Shown here piece after piece: positions 55,811 to 63,697 of a stretch of DNA of 64,000 nucleotides. This DNA comes from Clostridia bacterium. GTDB lineage: Bacteria > Bacillota > Clostridia > Christensenellales > Borkfalkiaceae. The notes beneath the pieces are model-generated. The model searched no databases and was not told the DNA's origin. It worked only from the letters and a program-made list of their open reading frames with translations. Position 1 is the first letter of the stretch. Each line of letters opens with the position of its first letter. The stretch spans positions 33,562 through 97,561 of the forward strand of contig JAFQWV010000019.1 of NCBI GenBank assembly GCA_017407325.1. The letters are read 5' to 3'. Made by a program: the position numbers and the translations under genes.

Positions 55811-56675
55811 AGCGCATACCTTCAAGGTATCTATAATACCCTTCCAAGTTATCGTTTTCGCTGACTGTTACACCACTAAGGTTAAATTTTTTCAGAATTG
55901 ATAAAAGTATCAGCGCGCCACCGCAAATAATTTTTGCTCGCTTTTCTTTTATTCCTAAAATTTCCACCCTTTGCTCCTTGCTGAGAGTAAACAACCTTTC
56001 AACAATCAATTCAAGATCAGAAAGAGCAATATAGGTATTATTGACAATTTCTCTATCGTACTTTTTTAAATTTCGTTGTAGCATGGCTATAATCGAACAC
56101 GTTCCACCGATTGCAGTAAGGGCTTCAATTTTGATATCCTTATACTCACTTAATTTTTCATTAATAAGCTTTTGTAAAGCATCTCTATCCTCACCACACT
56201 TATCGTAAAGCACTACTGCGCCAATTTTTATTGAGTGCGAATATAGGATTTTTCTATCTTTTGCAACGACAAGCTCGGTCGAGCCACCACCTATATCTAA
56301 ACACACACCGTCACCACCAGAGAATACGCCAAGAAGTGCCATTTCACCTTCTAAATCACCACTAAGCACGTCAATAGGTTGATTAACGACACTTTTTGCA
56401 AGGTCACAAAATTCTTTACCATTTACAGAATTTCTAACGGCAGCAGTTGCAAACGCAAAAATTTTCTCTCTTTCTACACCCAAAGCTAACGCTTTTTCAG
56501 CCAACTCTTTCAAAGCTTGTACGGTTCTTTCGATAGACTGTTTTGATAGATATAAATCATCACTCAAGCCTTCGGCTAGTTGCGAAGTTATTTTATCTCT
56601 AAATATAACTATTCCGTTCGCAAAAACGCACAAGCGAACGGAATTAGAGCCAATATCAATTATTGCTTTTTTCAT
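55800..56675 (-). CDS. ppx: Ppx/GppA-family phosphatase
   Basis: A 291-residue actin-fold phosphatase: AIIDIGSNSVRLCVF (residues 4-18), TAAVRNSVNG, and LDIGGGSTELVV (about 136-147). It is a short form with only the catalytic domain, hydrolysing polyphosphate and/or pppGpp. It overlaps the divIC-like gene by 4 bp and the protease gene by 11 bp. Confidence 0.9.
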   Translation of the reverse strand: MKKAIIDIGSNSVRLCVFANGIVIFRDKITSQLAEGLSDDLYLSKQSIERTVQALKELAEKALALGVEREKIFAFATAAVRNSVNGKEFCDLAKSVVNQPIDVLSGDLEGEMALLGVFSGGDGVCLDIGGGSTELVVAKDRKILYSHSIKIGAVVLYDKCGEDRDALQKLINEKLSEYKDIKIEALTAIGGTCSIIAMLQRNLKKYDREIVNNTYIALSDLELIVERLFTLSKEQRVEILGIKEKRAKIICGGALILLSILKKFNLSGVTVSENDNLEGYYRYLEGMRYEK

Positions 56676-56935
56676 TTATCTTCACCGTAAAGATAGCCAA
56701 GCTCGTTTGCGCGCTCGGTAATCTTCCACTCATTAAGCCAAATATCAATATCGTCTTGAGTTTCGGCGTTTTGATCTTCTAAAACTTCAATTTCTTGCTT
56801 TAAGTCGTTTATTTTTGCGCGAGTTTTCCCCATTAAAGCGTATTGGTAAACTAGTACGCTTACCAAAACGATTAGCAGTAGTACCCCCGACGATAGAAAC
56901 GCCGTCAATATGTTTTTTGCTCTTTTTTCGTCCAT
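56672..56935 (-). CDS. divIC: DivIC/FtsB-like septum formation initiator
   Basis: An 87-residue bitopic protein: short cytoplasmic N-terminus, membrane helix (about 11-30), then a coiled coil (KINDLKQEIEVLEDQNAETQDDIDIW) and the conserved end ERANELGYLYGE. This is the FtsB/DivIC plan. Its place after yabP and yabQ matches Bacillus. Its first 50 codons are overlapped by the yabQ frame. Confidence 0.88.
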   Translation of the reverse strand: MDEKRAKNILTAFLSSGVLLLIVLVSVLVYQYALMGKTRAKINDLKQEIEVLEDQNAETQDDIDIWLNEWKITERANELGYLYGEDK

Positions 56936-57305
56936 TGTTTTTCCGTTTATTAAAAAATATGTTAATATTATTTTTTAACTTAAAAAGTATTTTATTTACT
57001 TTATTATATACTTTTTCTGCAAAAATTGCAAGTATTTTGTGAAAACTTTTGTGCTGAAGCCAAAAACCACCTAAAAACGATAGTAAAAAATAAAATCTTT
57101 GCGACGAAAATTTGTATTTTTGATTAACGTAAAAGAAAATTAAAAAAGAAAATGCCCAAAACAAAATATCTAAAACTGCTTGAAATATCTTACTTTTTAC
57201 AAAAAGCTCAAAAAAGTAAAATAAATCATATAAAAAACCTGTCGATATTCCGTATGCACACAAAATTATTGCGTAATAAAAATGAAATTCAGCATCAAAC
57301 GTCAT
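56787..57305 (-). CDS. yabQ: Spore cortex protein YabQ with long overlap into divIC
   Basis: A 172-residue frame. The N-terminal two-thirds have three or four membrane helices with the YabQ pattern AYGISTGFLYDLFYFF and LDILFWAFSFLIFFYVN. The last about 50 residues are basic and polar and lie in a different frame over the divIC coding region (149-bp overlap). In Bacillus, YabQ is needed for spore cortex. Either the C-terminal tail is really dual-coded or a small frameshift removed an earlier stop. Confidence 0.75.
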   Translation of the reverse strand: MTFDAEFHFYYAIILCAYGISTGFLYDLFYFFELFVKSKIFQAVLDILFWAFSFLIFFYVNQKYKFSSQRFYFLLSFLGGFWLQHKSFHKILAIFAEKVYNKVNKILFKLKNNINIFFNKRKNNGRKKSKKHIDGVSIVGGTTANRFGKRTSLPIRFNGENSRKNKRLKARN

Positions 57306-57547
57306 TTAAAAACTCTCTTTAAAAAACTCGTTGACTTTTGTTTATACTTAACTTCAAAAATTTCCCCGTTTAAAACAAGATTTCCACTCTCTTTCGAAAA
57401 ACTTACAATCTTTAAATTACTCCCTAAAACAGACAGCCTGACGCCGTCAAGAAGGGTTAGTTTTATTTCTTTTTCACCGTATTCGTCAATCTCTTTTGTT
57501 TCTGTAATTTCCATATACTTTCTTTTATCAATAACAATCTTTTCCAT
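57302..57547 (-). CDS. yabP: Sporulation protein YabP
   Basis: An 81-residue beta-rich protein with the YabP/YqfC pattern: LTLLDGVRLSVLGSNLKIVSFSKESGNLVLNGEIFEVKY. Start preceded by AAGGAGAT. Overlaps yabQ by 4 bp. First gene of an operon of five. It suggests the organism belongs to a spore-forming lineage, though not that it still sporulates. Confidence 0.88.
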   Translation of the reverse strand: MEKIVIDKRKYMEITETKEIDEYGEKEIKLTLLDGVRLSVLGSNLKIVSFSKESGNLVLNGEIFEVKYKQKSTSFLKRVFK

Positions 57548-57624
57548 ACTTTATCTCCTTAATAAAGTATATTAACAGACAAAAAAAATTATGATAAAAC
57601 GAAAAACTTAATTAAAAGTCGCGG

Positions 57625-57639
57625 TATAAGTCGATTATT
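57625..57639. repeat. Copy of intergenic 15-mer TATAAGTCGATTATY
   Basis: An exact copy between the isc terminator and the yabP promoter region. Confidence 0.5.
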
Positions 57640-57646
57640 TGACATT

Positions 57647-57677
57647 TTAAAGACCTTGCGAACACGCAAGGCCTTTA
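57647..57677 (-). terminator. Terminator of the isc operon
   Basis: AAAGACCTTGCG and CGCAAGGCCTTT form a stem with the loop AACA just past the iscU stop. The T tract is short. Confidence 0.75.
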
Positions 57678-57678
57678 A

Positions 57679-58044
57679 TTATTTTTTAGATTTATAATCT
57701 TCAATCGCTTTCTTTATTGCTTCTTCTGCAAGAACTGAGCAGTGAATTTTTTGTGACGGAAGTCCACCTAAATATTCAATTACTTTTCTGTTAGTAACCT
57801 GTAAAGCTTCATCTATCGTCATACCGATAATCATATCGGTTGCGGTAGAACTTGTTGCAACTGCCGCAGCGCAGCCAAAAGTTTTAAACTTCGCGTCAAC
57901 TATGACGTCGTTTTCAACTTTAATCGTAATTTGCATGATGTCGCCACAGGTTGCGTTACCAACCGTGCCGATTCCGTCGTAATTTTCAATTTCCCCTACG
58001 TTTTTTGGATTTTTAAACGCATCTATTACCTTTTCGTTATACAT
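57679..58044 (-). CDS. iscU: Iron-sulfur scaffold protein IscU/NifU-like
   Basis: A 121-residue scaffold from the ATG at 58042-58044 (GAGG upstream). The three cluster-binding cysteines are present: GNATCGDIMQI, FGCAAAVATSS and KIHCSVLAEEA. The GCAAA and CGD forms match the NifU N-terminal type found with IscS in Clostridia. It overlaps iscS by 8 bp. Confidence 0.94.
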   Translation of the reverse strand: MYNEKVIDAFKNPKNVGEIENYDGIGTVGNATCGDIMQITIKVENDVIVDAKFKTFGCAAAVATSSTATDMIIGMTIDEALQVTNRKVIEYLGGLPSQKIHCSVLAEEAIKKAIEDYKSKK

Positions 58045-59218
58045 TTTTAACCTCACTGTTTAATTTAAATAGCGGTGACATTTCTCTTAATTTGTGAATA
58101 ATTTCTTTTAACTTATCTACCGTGTATTCAACTTCTTCTAAAGTGTTATCTTTTCCGAAAGTAAAACGGATTGAGCCGTGCGCGTATTCTGCAGGTATTC
58201 CCATCGCAAGAAGTACGTGTGACGGATCCAGCGAATCTGACGAACACGCAGAACCAGACGATACGGCAATCCCTTCAAGGTCGAGCATCATAAGTATCGA
58301 CTCGCCTTCGATAAAATAAAATGAAAAGTCTGCGTTGTTACTAAGCCTGTTTTCTCTTGAGCCGTTTAGCTTAACGTACGGAATTTCACTTTCCACTCTT
58401 TCGATAAATCTATCCCTAAGCCCCTTTATATATTCGTTATCTTTATCTAACGACTCTCTTGAAAGTCTTAAGGCTTCTGAAAAACCAACGACTCCCGCAA
58501 CGTTGGTCGTGCCACCGCGACGAGTTCTTTCTTGGTGTCCACCCGTTATAATTTTACCTAAATCTAAGCCGTTTCTTATATATAACGCGCCAACGCCTTT
58601 AGGTCCACCAAACTTATGCGCAGAAAAACTCATCATATCAACGCCAAGCTTTGAAACGTTTATTTCAATCGCGCCCATGGCTTGTACAGCGTCTGTAAAG
58701 CAAACGATATTATGCTTTTTGGCAATCTCAACAATTTTTTCAATCGGCTGAATTGTTCCCACTTCGTTGTTTGCGTACATACAGCCGATAAATATCGTAT
58801 CAGGACGGATTGCCTTTTCAAGCTCGTCCAAGTTAATACTGCCATACTCGTCAACGCCGATATACGAAAACTCAAATCCTTCTTTTTCAAGTTCTTTTGC
58901 CGTAGTAAGCATTGCGTGGTGTTCAATCTTAGAAATTATAAGGTGCTTTCCCTTGTCTTTATATCGTTTAGCAGTTCCTCTAAGCGCCCAGTTATCACTC
59001 TCCGTTCCACCTGACGTGAAATAAATTTCACTCGGCTTTGCGCCGATAATATCAGCAATAGTTTTTCTCGCATTATCAACCGCGACTTTTGCCGTTTGAC
59101 CAAACGAGTGCTGACTGTTTGCATTTCCGTAATTTTCAGTAAAATACGGTAGCATTTTTTCAAGCACGCGCTTATCAAGTGGTGTGGTTGCGGCGTGGTC
59201 TAAATATATAGGTTTCAT
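58037..59218 (-). CDS. iscS: Cysteine desulfurase IscS/NifS
   Basis: A 393-residue PLP enzyme giving sulfur for Fe-S clusters. Seen: YLDHAATTPLD at the start, the PLP lysine in SFSAHKFGGPKG (about residue 203), and the mobile catalytic Cys loop SSGSACSSDSLDPSHVL (about 318-334). It overlaps the regulator gene by 4 bp. Confidence 0.96.
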   Translation of the reverse strand: MKPIYLDHAATTPLDKRVLEKMLPYFTENYGNANSQHSFGQTAKVAVDNARKTIADIIGAKPSEIYFTSGGTESDNWALRGTAKRYKDKGKHLIISKIEHHAMLTTAKELEKEGFEFSYIGVDEYGSINLDELEKAIRPDTIFIGCMYANNEVGTIQPIEKIVEIAKKHNIVCFTDAVQAMGAIEINVSKLGVDMMSFSAHKFGGPKGVGALYIRNGLDLGKIITGGHQERTRRGGTTNVAGVVGFSEALRLSRESLDKDNEYIKGLRDRFIERVESEIPYVKLNGSRENRLSNNADFSFYFIEGESILMMLDLEGIAVSSGSACSSDSLDPSHVLLAMGIPAEYAHGSIRFTFGKDNTLEEVEYTVDKLKEIIHKLREMSPLFKLNSEVKNV

Positions 59219-59616
59219 TTATCCTCCGATCTGTTAAATACAGCATCATACAAACTGATGTTATCGAGTATTTCGTTAATTCCGTCGTAAAGTTTGCGCC
59301 AGACAAAAAGCGACTCACATTCACGAGAGCAAGGCTTTACAACGCAGTCAACAATTTTCAAATCGTTTTCAAGCGCACGAATAATCACCCCGCACGACAA
59401 CTCTTTCGGGCTTTTTGTAAGCGTATAACCACCACTTGCCCCACGATTTGCTTTGACTGCGCCTGCGGTAGAGAGCGCTCGCATTATCCTTTCAAGATAT
59501 TTTTTCGAAACGCCAATGTTTTTCTCAAGCTCGGTTGCAGAAACAATTTTCGGGTAATTTCTTGCAAGTATTATTGATGCTTGAAGTCCGTAATGCGCCT
59601 GCGACGAAATCTTCAT
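59215..59616 (-). CDS. iscR: Rrf2-family Fe-S regulator (IscR-like)
   Basis: A 133-residue winged-helix regulator. N-terminal MKISSQAHYGLQASIILA and the helix SATELEKNIGVSKKYLERIMRAL bind DNA; the Cys cluster CVVKPCSRECES (about residues 92-103) should hold a [2Fe-2S] cluster. As first gene of iscR-iscS-iscU it probably represses its own operon when clusters are sufficient. Confidence 0.93.
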   Translation of the reverse strand: MKISSQAHYGLQASIILARNYPKIVSATELEKNIGVSKKYLERIMRALSTAGAVKANRGASGGYTLTKSPKELSCGVIIRALENDLKIVDCVVKPCSRECESLFVWRKLYDGINEILDNISLYDAVFNRSEDK

Positions 59617-59633
59617 TTTTACCTCAATTTAAT

Positions 59634-59652
59634 TACTACCTTTTTAGTAGTA
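59634..59652 (-). promoter_or_regulatory. Candidate IscR operator
   Basis: TACTAC, 7 bp, GTAGTA is a perfect inverted repeat just downstream of the transcription start region and upstream of the iscR ribosome site. Its place fits autorepression. Confidence 0.65.
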
Positions 59653-59667
59653 TTTACTTTCTCATTA

Positions 59668-59696
59668 ATTATATTCTTATAACGAAAAAGTGTCAA
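59668..59696 (-). promoter_or_regulatory. Consensus sigma-A promoter of the isc operon
   Basis: TTGACA, 17 bp, TATAAT on the minus strand: perfect boxes and spacing, 51 bp before iscR. Confidence 0.92.
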
Positions 59697-59756
59697 CTGT
59701 TTATATATAAAAAAACGCAAAAAACTTGCGCAAATTATGCACAAGTTTTATAAATT

Positions 59757-60413
59757 CTACATTGTTTTTTTGTTGATTTTAAAGTAGTCTGTCAAAGGAG
59801 ATATGCCAAGATTTTTACTAAGCTTATCAATAATTTCTCTAAGCTCTCTATTTTCTTTTTTCAAGCTTTCGTTTTCTTCGTAATATTTACTTTTAATTTT
59901 TTCAACAAGATAGTCAATCTCAACTGAAACCTTCTTTACTAAAAAAGCTAAATTGTCATTTTTATGCTTTTTATTTTTAGCAAACTTCTTTTCAATATTT
60001 AATTCCTTTGCCGTCTTTTCAATAAGCTCGGGGCTTGTTTTTAACAAGTTTCTAAACTTATTCTGAATACGCAATTCTTTTTTATTATCTCCTAAAGACA
60101 GGTCGATAATCGCTCTTCTTACAGACTTTCCTTTCTTAACTTCTGAAAGCACAAGCCTAACTAAATCTTCTTCTTCAGTTTTTGAAAAGGAAACGTTCTT
60201 TTCCACCTTTAACTTTAAAAACTTTATTTTTTCTAAAATTTCCTTATCCTCTGACTTCATAAGTTGATAATAAAAATTTCTTACGCTTCCCTTTGCGCGA
60301 TTGAACTTAAATGACACGCGCTCGAAAACCTCTGTTAAACTTTCACCTGTTTCGTGCGCTTTATTTGCTTCTTCTAACAAAACATCAATTTCTTCTCTGC
60401 TAAATCCTTTCAT
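59757..60413 (-). CDS. Putative Myb/SANT-like regulator with coiled coil
   Basis: A 218-residue basic protein. Two related segments (FSREEIDVLLEEANKAHETG...RAKGSVRNFYYQLM at 4-53, and FSKTEEEDLVRLVLSEVKKG...RIQNKFRNLLK at 75-124) resemble tandem Myb/SANT-like helical repeats, as in RsfA-type sporulation regulators. Residues about 160-205 are a coiled coil (YEENESLKKENRELREIIDKL). Good AAGGAG site. Divergent from the unknown gene at 60505. The identity is inferred from pattern only. Confidence 0.6.
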   Translation of the reverse strand: MKGFSREEIDVLLEEANKAHETGESLTEVFERVSFKFNRAKGSVRNFYYQLMKSEDKEILEKIKFLKLKVEKNVSFSKTEEEDLVRLVLSEVKKGKSVRRAIIDLSLGDNKKELRIQNKFRNLLKTSPELIEKTAKELNIEKKFAKNKKHKNDNLAFLVKKVSVEIDYLVEKIKSKYYEENESLKKENRELREIIDKLSKNLGISPLTDYFKINKKTM

Positions 60414-60460
60414 AATTTATTCCACTCCTTTTATTTGTGTTTTGATTATTGCCACATTTT

Positions 60461-60479
60461 CGTTATAAAATACATAACG
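60461..60479. promoter_or_regulatory. Inverted repeat between divergent unknown genes
   Basis: CGTTAT, 7 bp, ATAACG is a perfect dyad in the 91-bp gap between the genes at 60413 and 60505. It overlaps a plausible plus-strand promoter (TTGCCA, 16 bp, TACATA), so it could be an operator. Confidence 0.45.
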
Positions 60480-60504
60480 GCAGAAAAAAAGAATATATTT
60501 TAGT

Positions 60505-61410
60505 ATGAATATCTATATTTTCAGTCCGTGCGACCAAATTATAAAAATAGCAAATGAAAGTTATTATCTCACTAAAAACAACGTGGTTTTATTAAAAGAT
60601 TTTTGTAAAAACCAACTTTTAGAACTAATACCAAAAAACGACTTTCTGCCTTGCTATTTTTTAAAAAGCGAGAAAAACTATTATAAAAACTTGCGATTAA
60701 TCGACTTATACGACGGTTTTTTGATAATTCCAAAACTTATAAGAGAAAGAAACTTACCCCGAGAAACACTGTTTTTTAAAACTCAAGGTTATTATGGGCG
60801 CGAGTTTAATATTGCCGTTTCAACGGACGGTGGTATAAAACTTATAATTTCTGGAGATTATTATCACGAAGAGATTGAACTTCTGTTCAAACCCGAAAAA
60901 GTCAATTTAATACCGTGCGACAACGCGCCATATCTTTTTATCTCGCTGGAAAAAGATAAAAAGCATTTAGTTTGCGTTAAGCTTCCAGATATAAAAATTT
61001 TATTTAACAGTCTTTGCGATGAATACAATCTTTCGAGCGAGCTTAGCATTACGACGCGATATAACGACGTTTCTAGGCACGAGTGCATAGACCTATGGAA
61101 AATCGGCGATCCGTTTTTGCATATTGGGCGTAAGATTAACAGCAAAAATTCAGACTATCCTACAGAAGTTATACCATACGCATTTTTACAAGAAATCGCG
61201 CTATGTGGCGATTATTCACACTTTTTATCTGACGAGCTTAAGGGAAAAGCAAATTTACTCCCTTCGTTTATAGGTAATTTTGACTATATAATTCCACCGT
61301 TTTTAGCCCATAAAAAAGATAAAATCGGACTAGTTTTTAAAAGCGATATAAAATTTATTTCTTTTTCAATAAATCAAAATAAAATCCACGACCTATCTAT
61401 TGACGATTAA
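60505..61410 (+). CDS. Unknown soluble protein
   Basis: A 301-residue protein with no signal or membrane helix, rich in beta-prone stretches and aromatic residues (FKTQGYYGREFNIAVSTDGGIKLIISG). I recognise no family. No good Shine-Dalgarno precedes the ATG (AGAAAAAAAGAA at 19 bp is the closest). It lies alone on the plus strand, divergent from the SANT-like gene, and is codon-like its neighbours. Confidence 0.7.
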   Translation: MNIYIFSPCDQIIKIANESYYLTKNNVVLLKDFCKNQLLELIPKNDFLPCYFLKSEKNYYKNLRLIDLYDGFLIIPKLIRERNLPRETLFFKTQGYYGREFNIAVSTDGGIKLIISGDYYHEEIELLFKPEKVNLIPCDNAPYLFISLEKDKKHLVCVKLPDIKILFNSLCDEYNLSSELSITTRYNDVSRHECIDLWKIGDPFLHIGRKINSKNSDYPTEVIPYAFLQEIALCGDYSHFLSDELKGKANLLPSFIGNFDYIIPPFLAHKKDKIGLVFKSDIKFISFSINQNKIHDLSIDD

Positions 61411-61443
61411 GTGTGGTTTTGTGGTTTTGTGCTTTAATTACTA

Positions 61444-61472
61444 TTGACAATTAAATTCTTTCGTGATATCAT
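61444..61472 (+). promoter_or_regulatory. Sigma-A promoter of gtrA operon
   Basis: TTGACA, 17 bp, TATCAT; the -10 box ends only 9 bp before the gtrA ATG. Confidence 0.8.
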
Positions 61473-61481
61473 AGTTTTACT

Positions 61482-62006
61482 ATGATAAAGAAGTTTTTAA
61501 ATTTTATTAATCAACAAACGCTTTTCGGCGAGATTATGCGTTTCATACTCGTTGGCGGTATTGCCACCGTTATCGACTTTTTAGCTATGGCAGTCGTGCT
61601 TTATATTTTAGAGCCTGAAACGACTTACCCACACTTTTACAACGTCTTTTTTGGTGGTGGCGAGCCTTCGACTCTATCAAGCGCTATCGGTACGGGTGTC
61701 GGCTTTTTATTTGGGCTTCTTGCAAACTACCTACTTTCTATAATTTTCGTATTCAACGAAAAAGGAAAATCAAAAACGGCATCCGGCTTTATTAAGTTTA
61801 CAATTTTAAGCGCGATAGGCCTTGCTATCCACGAAGTAGGTATGCTCGTTTTCTTTGGAAAACTCAAAATCAACGAGTGGGTTGTTAAAATCGTTATGAC
61901 TTTAATCGTCCTTATTTACAACTACGTAACGAGACGATTGTTCATTTTTAAAGGGGAAAAAGAAAGCGCTAAAGTAGAAGAAAGTGCTGAGGGGGAAAAC
62001 CAATGA
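61482..62006 (+). CDS. GtrA-family membrane protein
   Basis: A 174-residue protein with four membrane helices and the family start RFILVGGIATVIDFLAM (about 20-36). GtrA proteins are thought to flip or carry lipid-linked sugars with a partner glycosyltransferase, which follows with a 4-bp overlap. The first ATG lies only 9 bp after the -10 box, so the mRNA would be nearly leaderless; a second in-frame ATG at 61536 is possible. Confidence 0.88.
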   Translation: MIKKFLNFINQQTLFGEIMRFILVGGIATVIDFLAMAVVLYILEPETTYPHFYNVFFGGGEPSTLSSAIGTGVGFLFGLLANYLLSIIFVFNEKGKSKTASGFIKFTILSAIGLAIHEVGMLVFFGKLKINEWVVKIVMTLIVLIYNYVTRRLFIFKGEKESAKVEESAEGENQ

Positions 62007-62932
62007 AAAAATTAAGCGTAGTCGTTCCTTGCTATAACGAGCAAGAAACGGTAGAAAAATTCTACGATACAGCCGTGCCTGTTCTTGATCGCTCGGATAT
62101 GGATTACGAAATTATTTTCGTAAACGACGGCTCTCGTGATAAGACTTTAGAAAAGCTTACTGCGCTAAGCCAAAAAGACACTCGCGTAAAAGTTATTAAT
62201 TTTTCAAGAAATTTTGGACAACAAGCCGCTATTTTGTGTGGTTTTAGACATTCAAGCGGTGATTGCGTAGTCGAGCTTGACTGCGACCTTCAAGACCCTA
62301 TCGAAGTCGTTTTAGAAATGCTTGATAAGTGGCGCGAAGGCTACGACGTCATACACGGAAGACGTAAAATTCGTCACGGCGAATCATTCTTTAAAAAATT
62401 TACTGCTAAAATTTATTATAAATTCCTAGCGAAAATCAGCAGTTTTGAAATGCCTAGAAACACGGGCGACTTCAAACTTTTAGATAGACGCGTGGTTGAC
62501 GTTATCTGCAATATGCCAGAACACGAAAAATATTTGCGTGGCTTAGAAAGCTGGGTTGGCTTTAAGCAAACCTTCGTTGACTTTGACCGTGCTGAACGCG
62601 TCGCCGGTGAAACGCACTATTCTTTAAAGAAGATGATAAACCTTGCTAAGGCTGGTATAGTTTCTAACTCTAACTATCCACTATCTCTCGGCTTTAAGTT
62701 CGGACTTTTACTCTCGTTTTTATCTGTTGCTGGGTTTATCACTTTAATAGTTTTACTTGCAACCGGCGTTTATTCAAATCTGGTTGCATGGCTATTCCCA
62801 ACCGTTGGACTTTTGTTTGGTATAAAGTTTGTAATCGACGCTATCGGAAACTTATATCTTGGCAAAGTTTACGACGAAGTTAAAAACCGTCCTGAATATA
62901 TAGTTTCGGACAAAATTAATTTAGAAAAATGA
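62003..62932 (+). CDS. Family 2 glycosyltransferase (GtrB/CsbB-like)
   Basis: A 309-residue enzyme. GT-A fold: VVVPCYNEQETVEKFY at the start, EIIFVNDGSRDKT, the DXD region VELDCDLQDP, and two C-terminal membrane helices (about 230-300). Such enzymes move a sugar from a nucleotide to polyprenyl phosphate. It overlaps gtrA and the next gene by 4 bp each, so the three are coupled. GGGGGA lies before its ATG. Confidence 0.92.
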   Translation: MKKLSVVVPCYNEQETVEKFYDTAVPVLDRSDMDYEIIFVNDGSRDKTLEKLTALSQKDTRVKVINFSRNFGQQAAILCGFRHSSGDCVVELDCDLQDPIEVVLEMLDKWREGYDVIHGRRKIRHGESFFKKFTAKIYYKFLAKISSFEMPRNTGDFKLLDRRVVDVICNMPEHEKYLRGLESWVGFKQTFVDFDRAERVAGETHYSLKKMINLAKAGIVSNSNYPLSLGFKFGLLLSFLSVAGFITLIVLLATGVYSNLVAWLFPTVGLLFGIKFVIDAIGNLYLGKVYDEVKNRPEYIVSDKINLEK

Positions 62933-63657
62933 TATTTGATTTTTATTTTTTATATTGGATTAGCGGGATAATTTTAATCCCGGGTATGATTTTAGCAATT
63001 TTTGCACAGATAAAAGTTAGTTCAGCCTACAAAAAGTACAGTAAAACTAGCGCAAAATCGGGCTGGATAGCACGGGAAATGAGTGAGATGCTTTTAGAAC
63101 GCGCTGGCGCTGGTGGTGTTCGTGTTTATAAAACGGGTGGATCTTTAACAGACTATTACAACCCCAGCGATAAAACCCTTCACCTATCCGAAACGGTACA
63201 CGACTCAAGTTCTATCGCCGCTTTAGCTGTTAGCGCGCACGAAGTCGGCCACGCCATACAAGATAACGAGCATTACGCACCGTTAAAATTTAGAAAAGTG
63301 ATAGTTCCAATAGTCAATCTTGGCTCGCGCCTTGCAATTCCACTTGCAATTATTGGTTTAATATTAACTTTTTTCGAAGGTTTTGGCGAGTTTGGCGAAT
63401 TTATTCTTTTTATCGGAATTATAGCCTACTCTTTAACTTTCGTGTTCGCACTCATCACCTTACCCGTTGAAATTAACGCATCAAATCGCGCTAAAAGGCT
63501 ACTTTTACAAACCAACGTTTTAGATGAGAAAGAAATTCGTGGCGCATCGAAAGTTCTATCTGCCGCGGCTTGGACTTACGTAGCATCAATGATAATTTCA
63601 CTTTTATACCTACTTCGCTTTATATTAGTAATTTCGTCACTAAGACGCAGAGATTAA
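62929..63657 (+). CDS. Membrane zinc metallopeptidase (YugP-like)
   Basis: A 242-residue protein of the YugP-type membrane peptidase family: N-terminal helix, then the zinc motif HEVGHAIQ (about residues 104-111), then two to three C-terminal helices. Substrate unknown. Coupled to the glycosyltransferase gene by a 4-bp overlap and followed by a terminator. Confidence 0.88.
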   Translation: MIFDFYFLYWISGIILIPGMILAIFAQIKVSSAYKKYSKTSAKSGWIAREMSEMLLERAGAGGVRVYKTGGSLTDYYNPSDKTLHLSETVHDSSSIAALAVSAHEVGHAIQDNEHYAPLKFRKVIVPIVNLGSRLAIPLAIIGLILTFFEGFGEFGEFILFIGIIAYSLTFVFALITLPVEINASNRAKRLLLQTNVLDEKEIRGASKVLSAAAWTYVASMIISLLYLLRFILVISSLRRRD

Positions 63658-63697
63658 AAAAAACGCATTTGAACTTTCCGTTCAAATGCGTTTTTTT
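63656..63697 (+). terminator. Bidirectional terminator between convergent genes
   Basis: ACGCATTTGAAC and GTTCAAATGCGT form a 12-bp stem with a 5-base loop, flanked by seven A and seven T. It ends both the plus-strand operon and nadE, whose stop codon touches it. Confidence 0.92.

Noticed and set aside
57282..57575. 97-residue plus-strand frame
   Set aside because: It is antisense to yabP, which has family features and a proper ribosome site.
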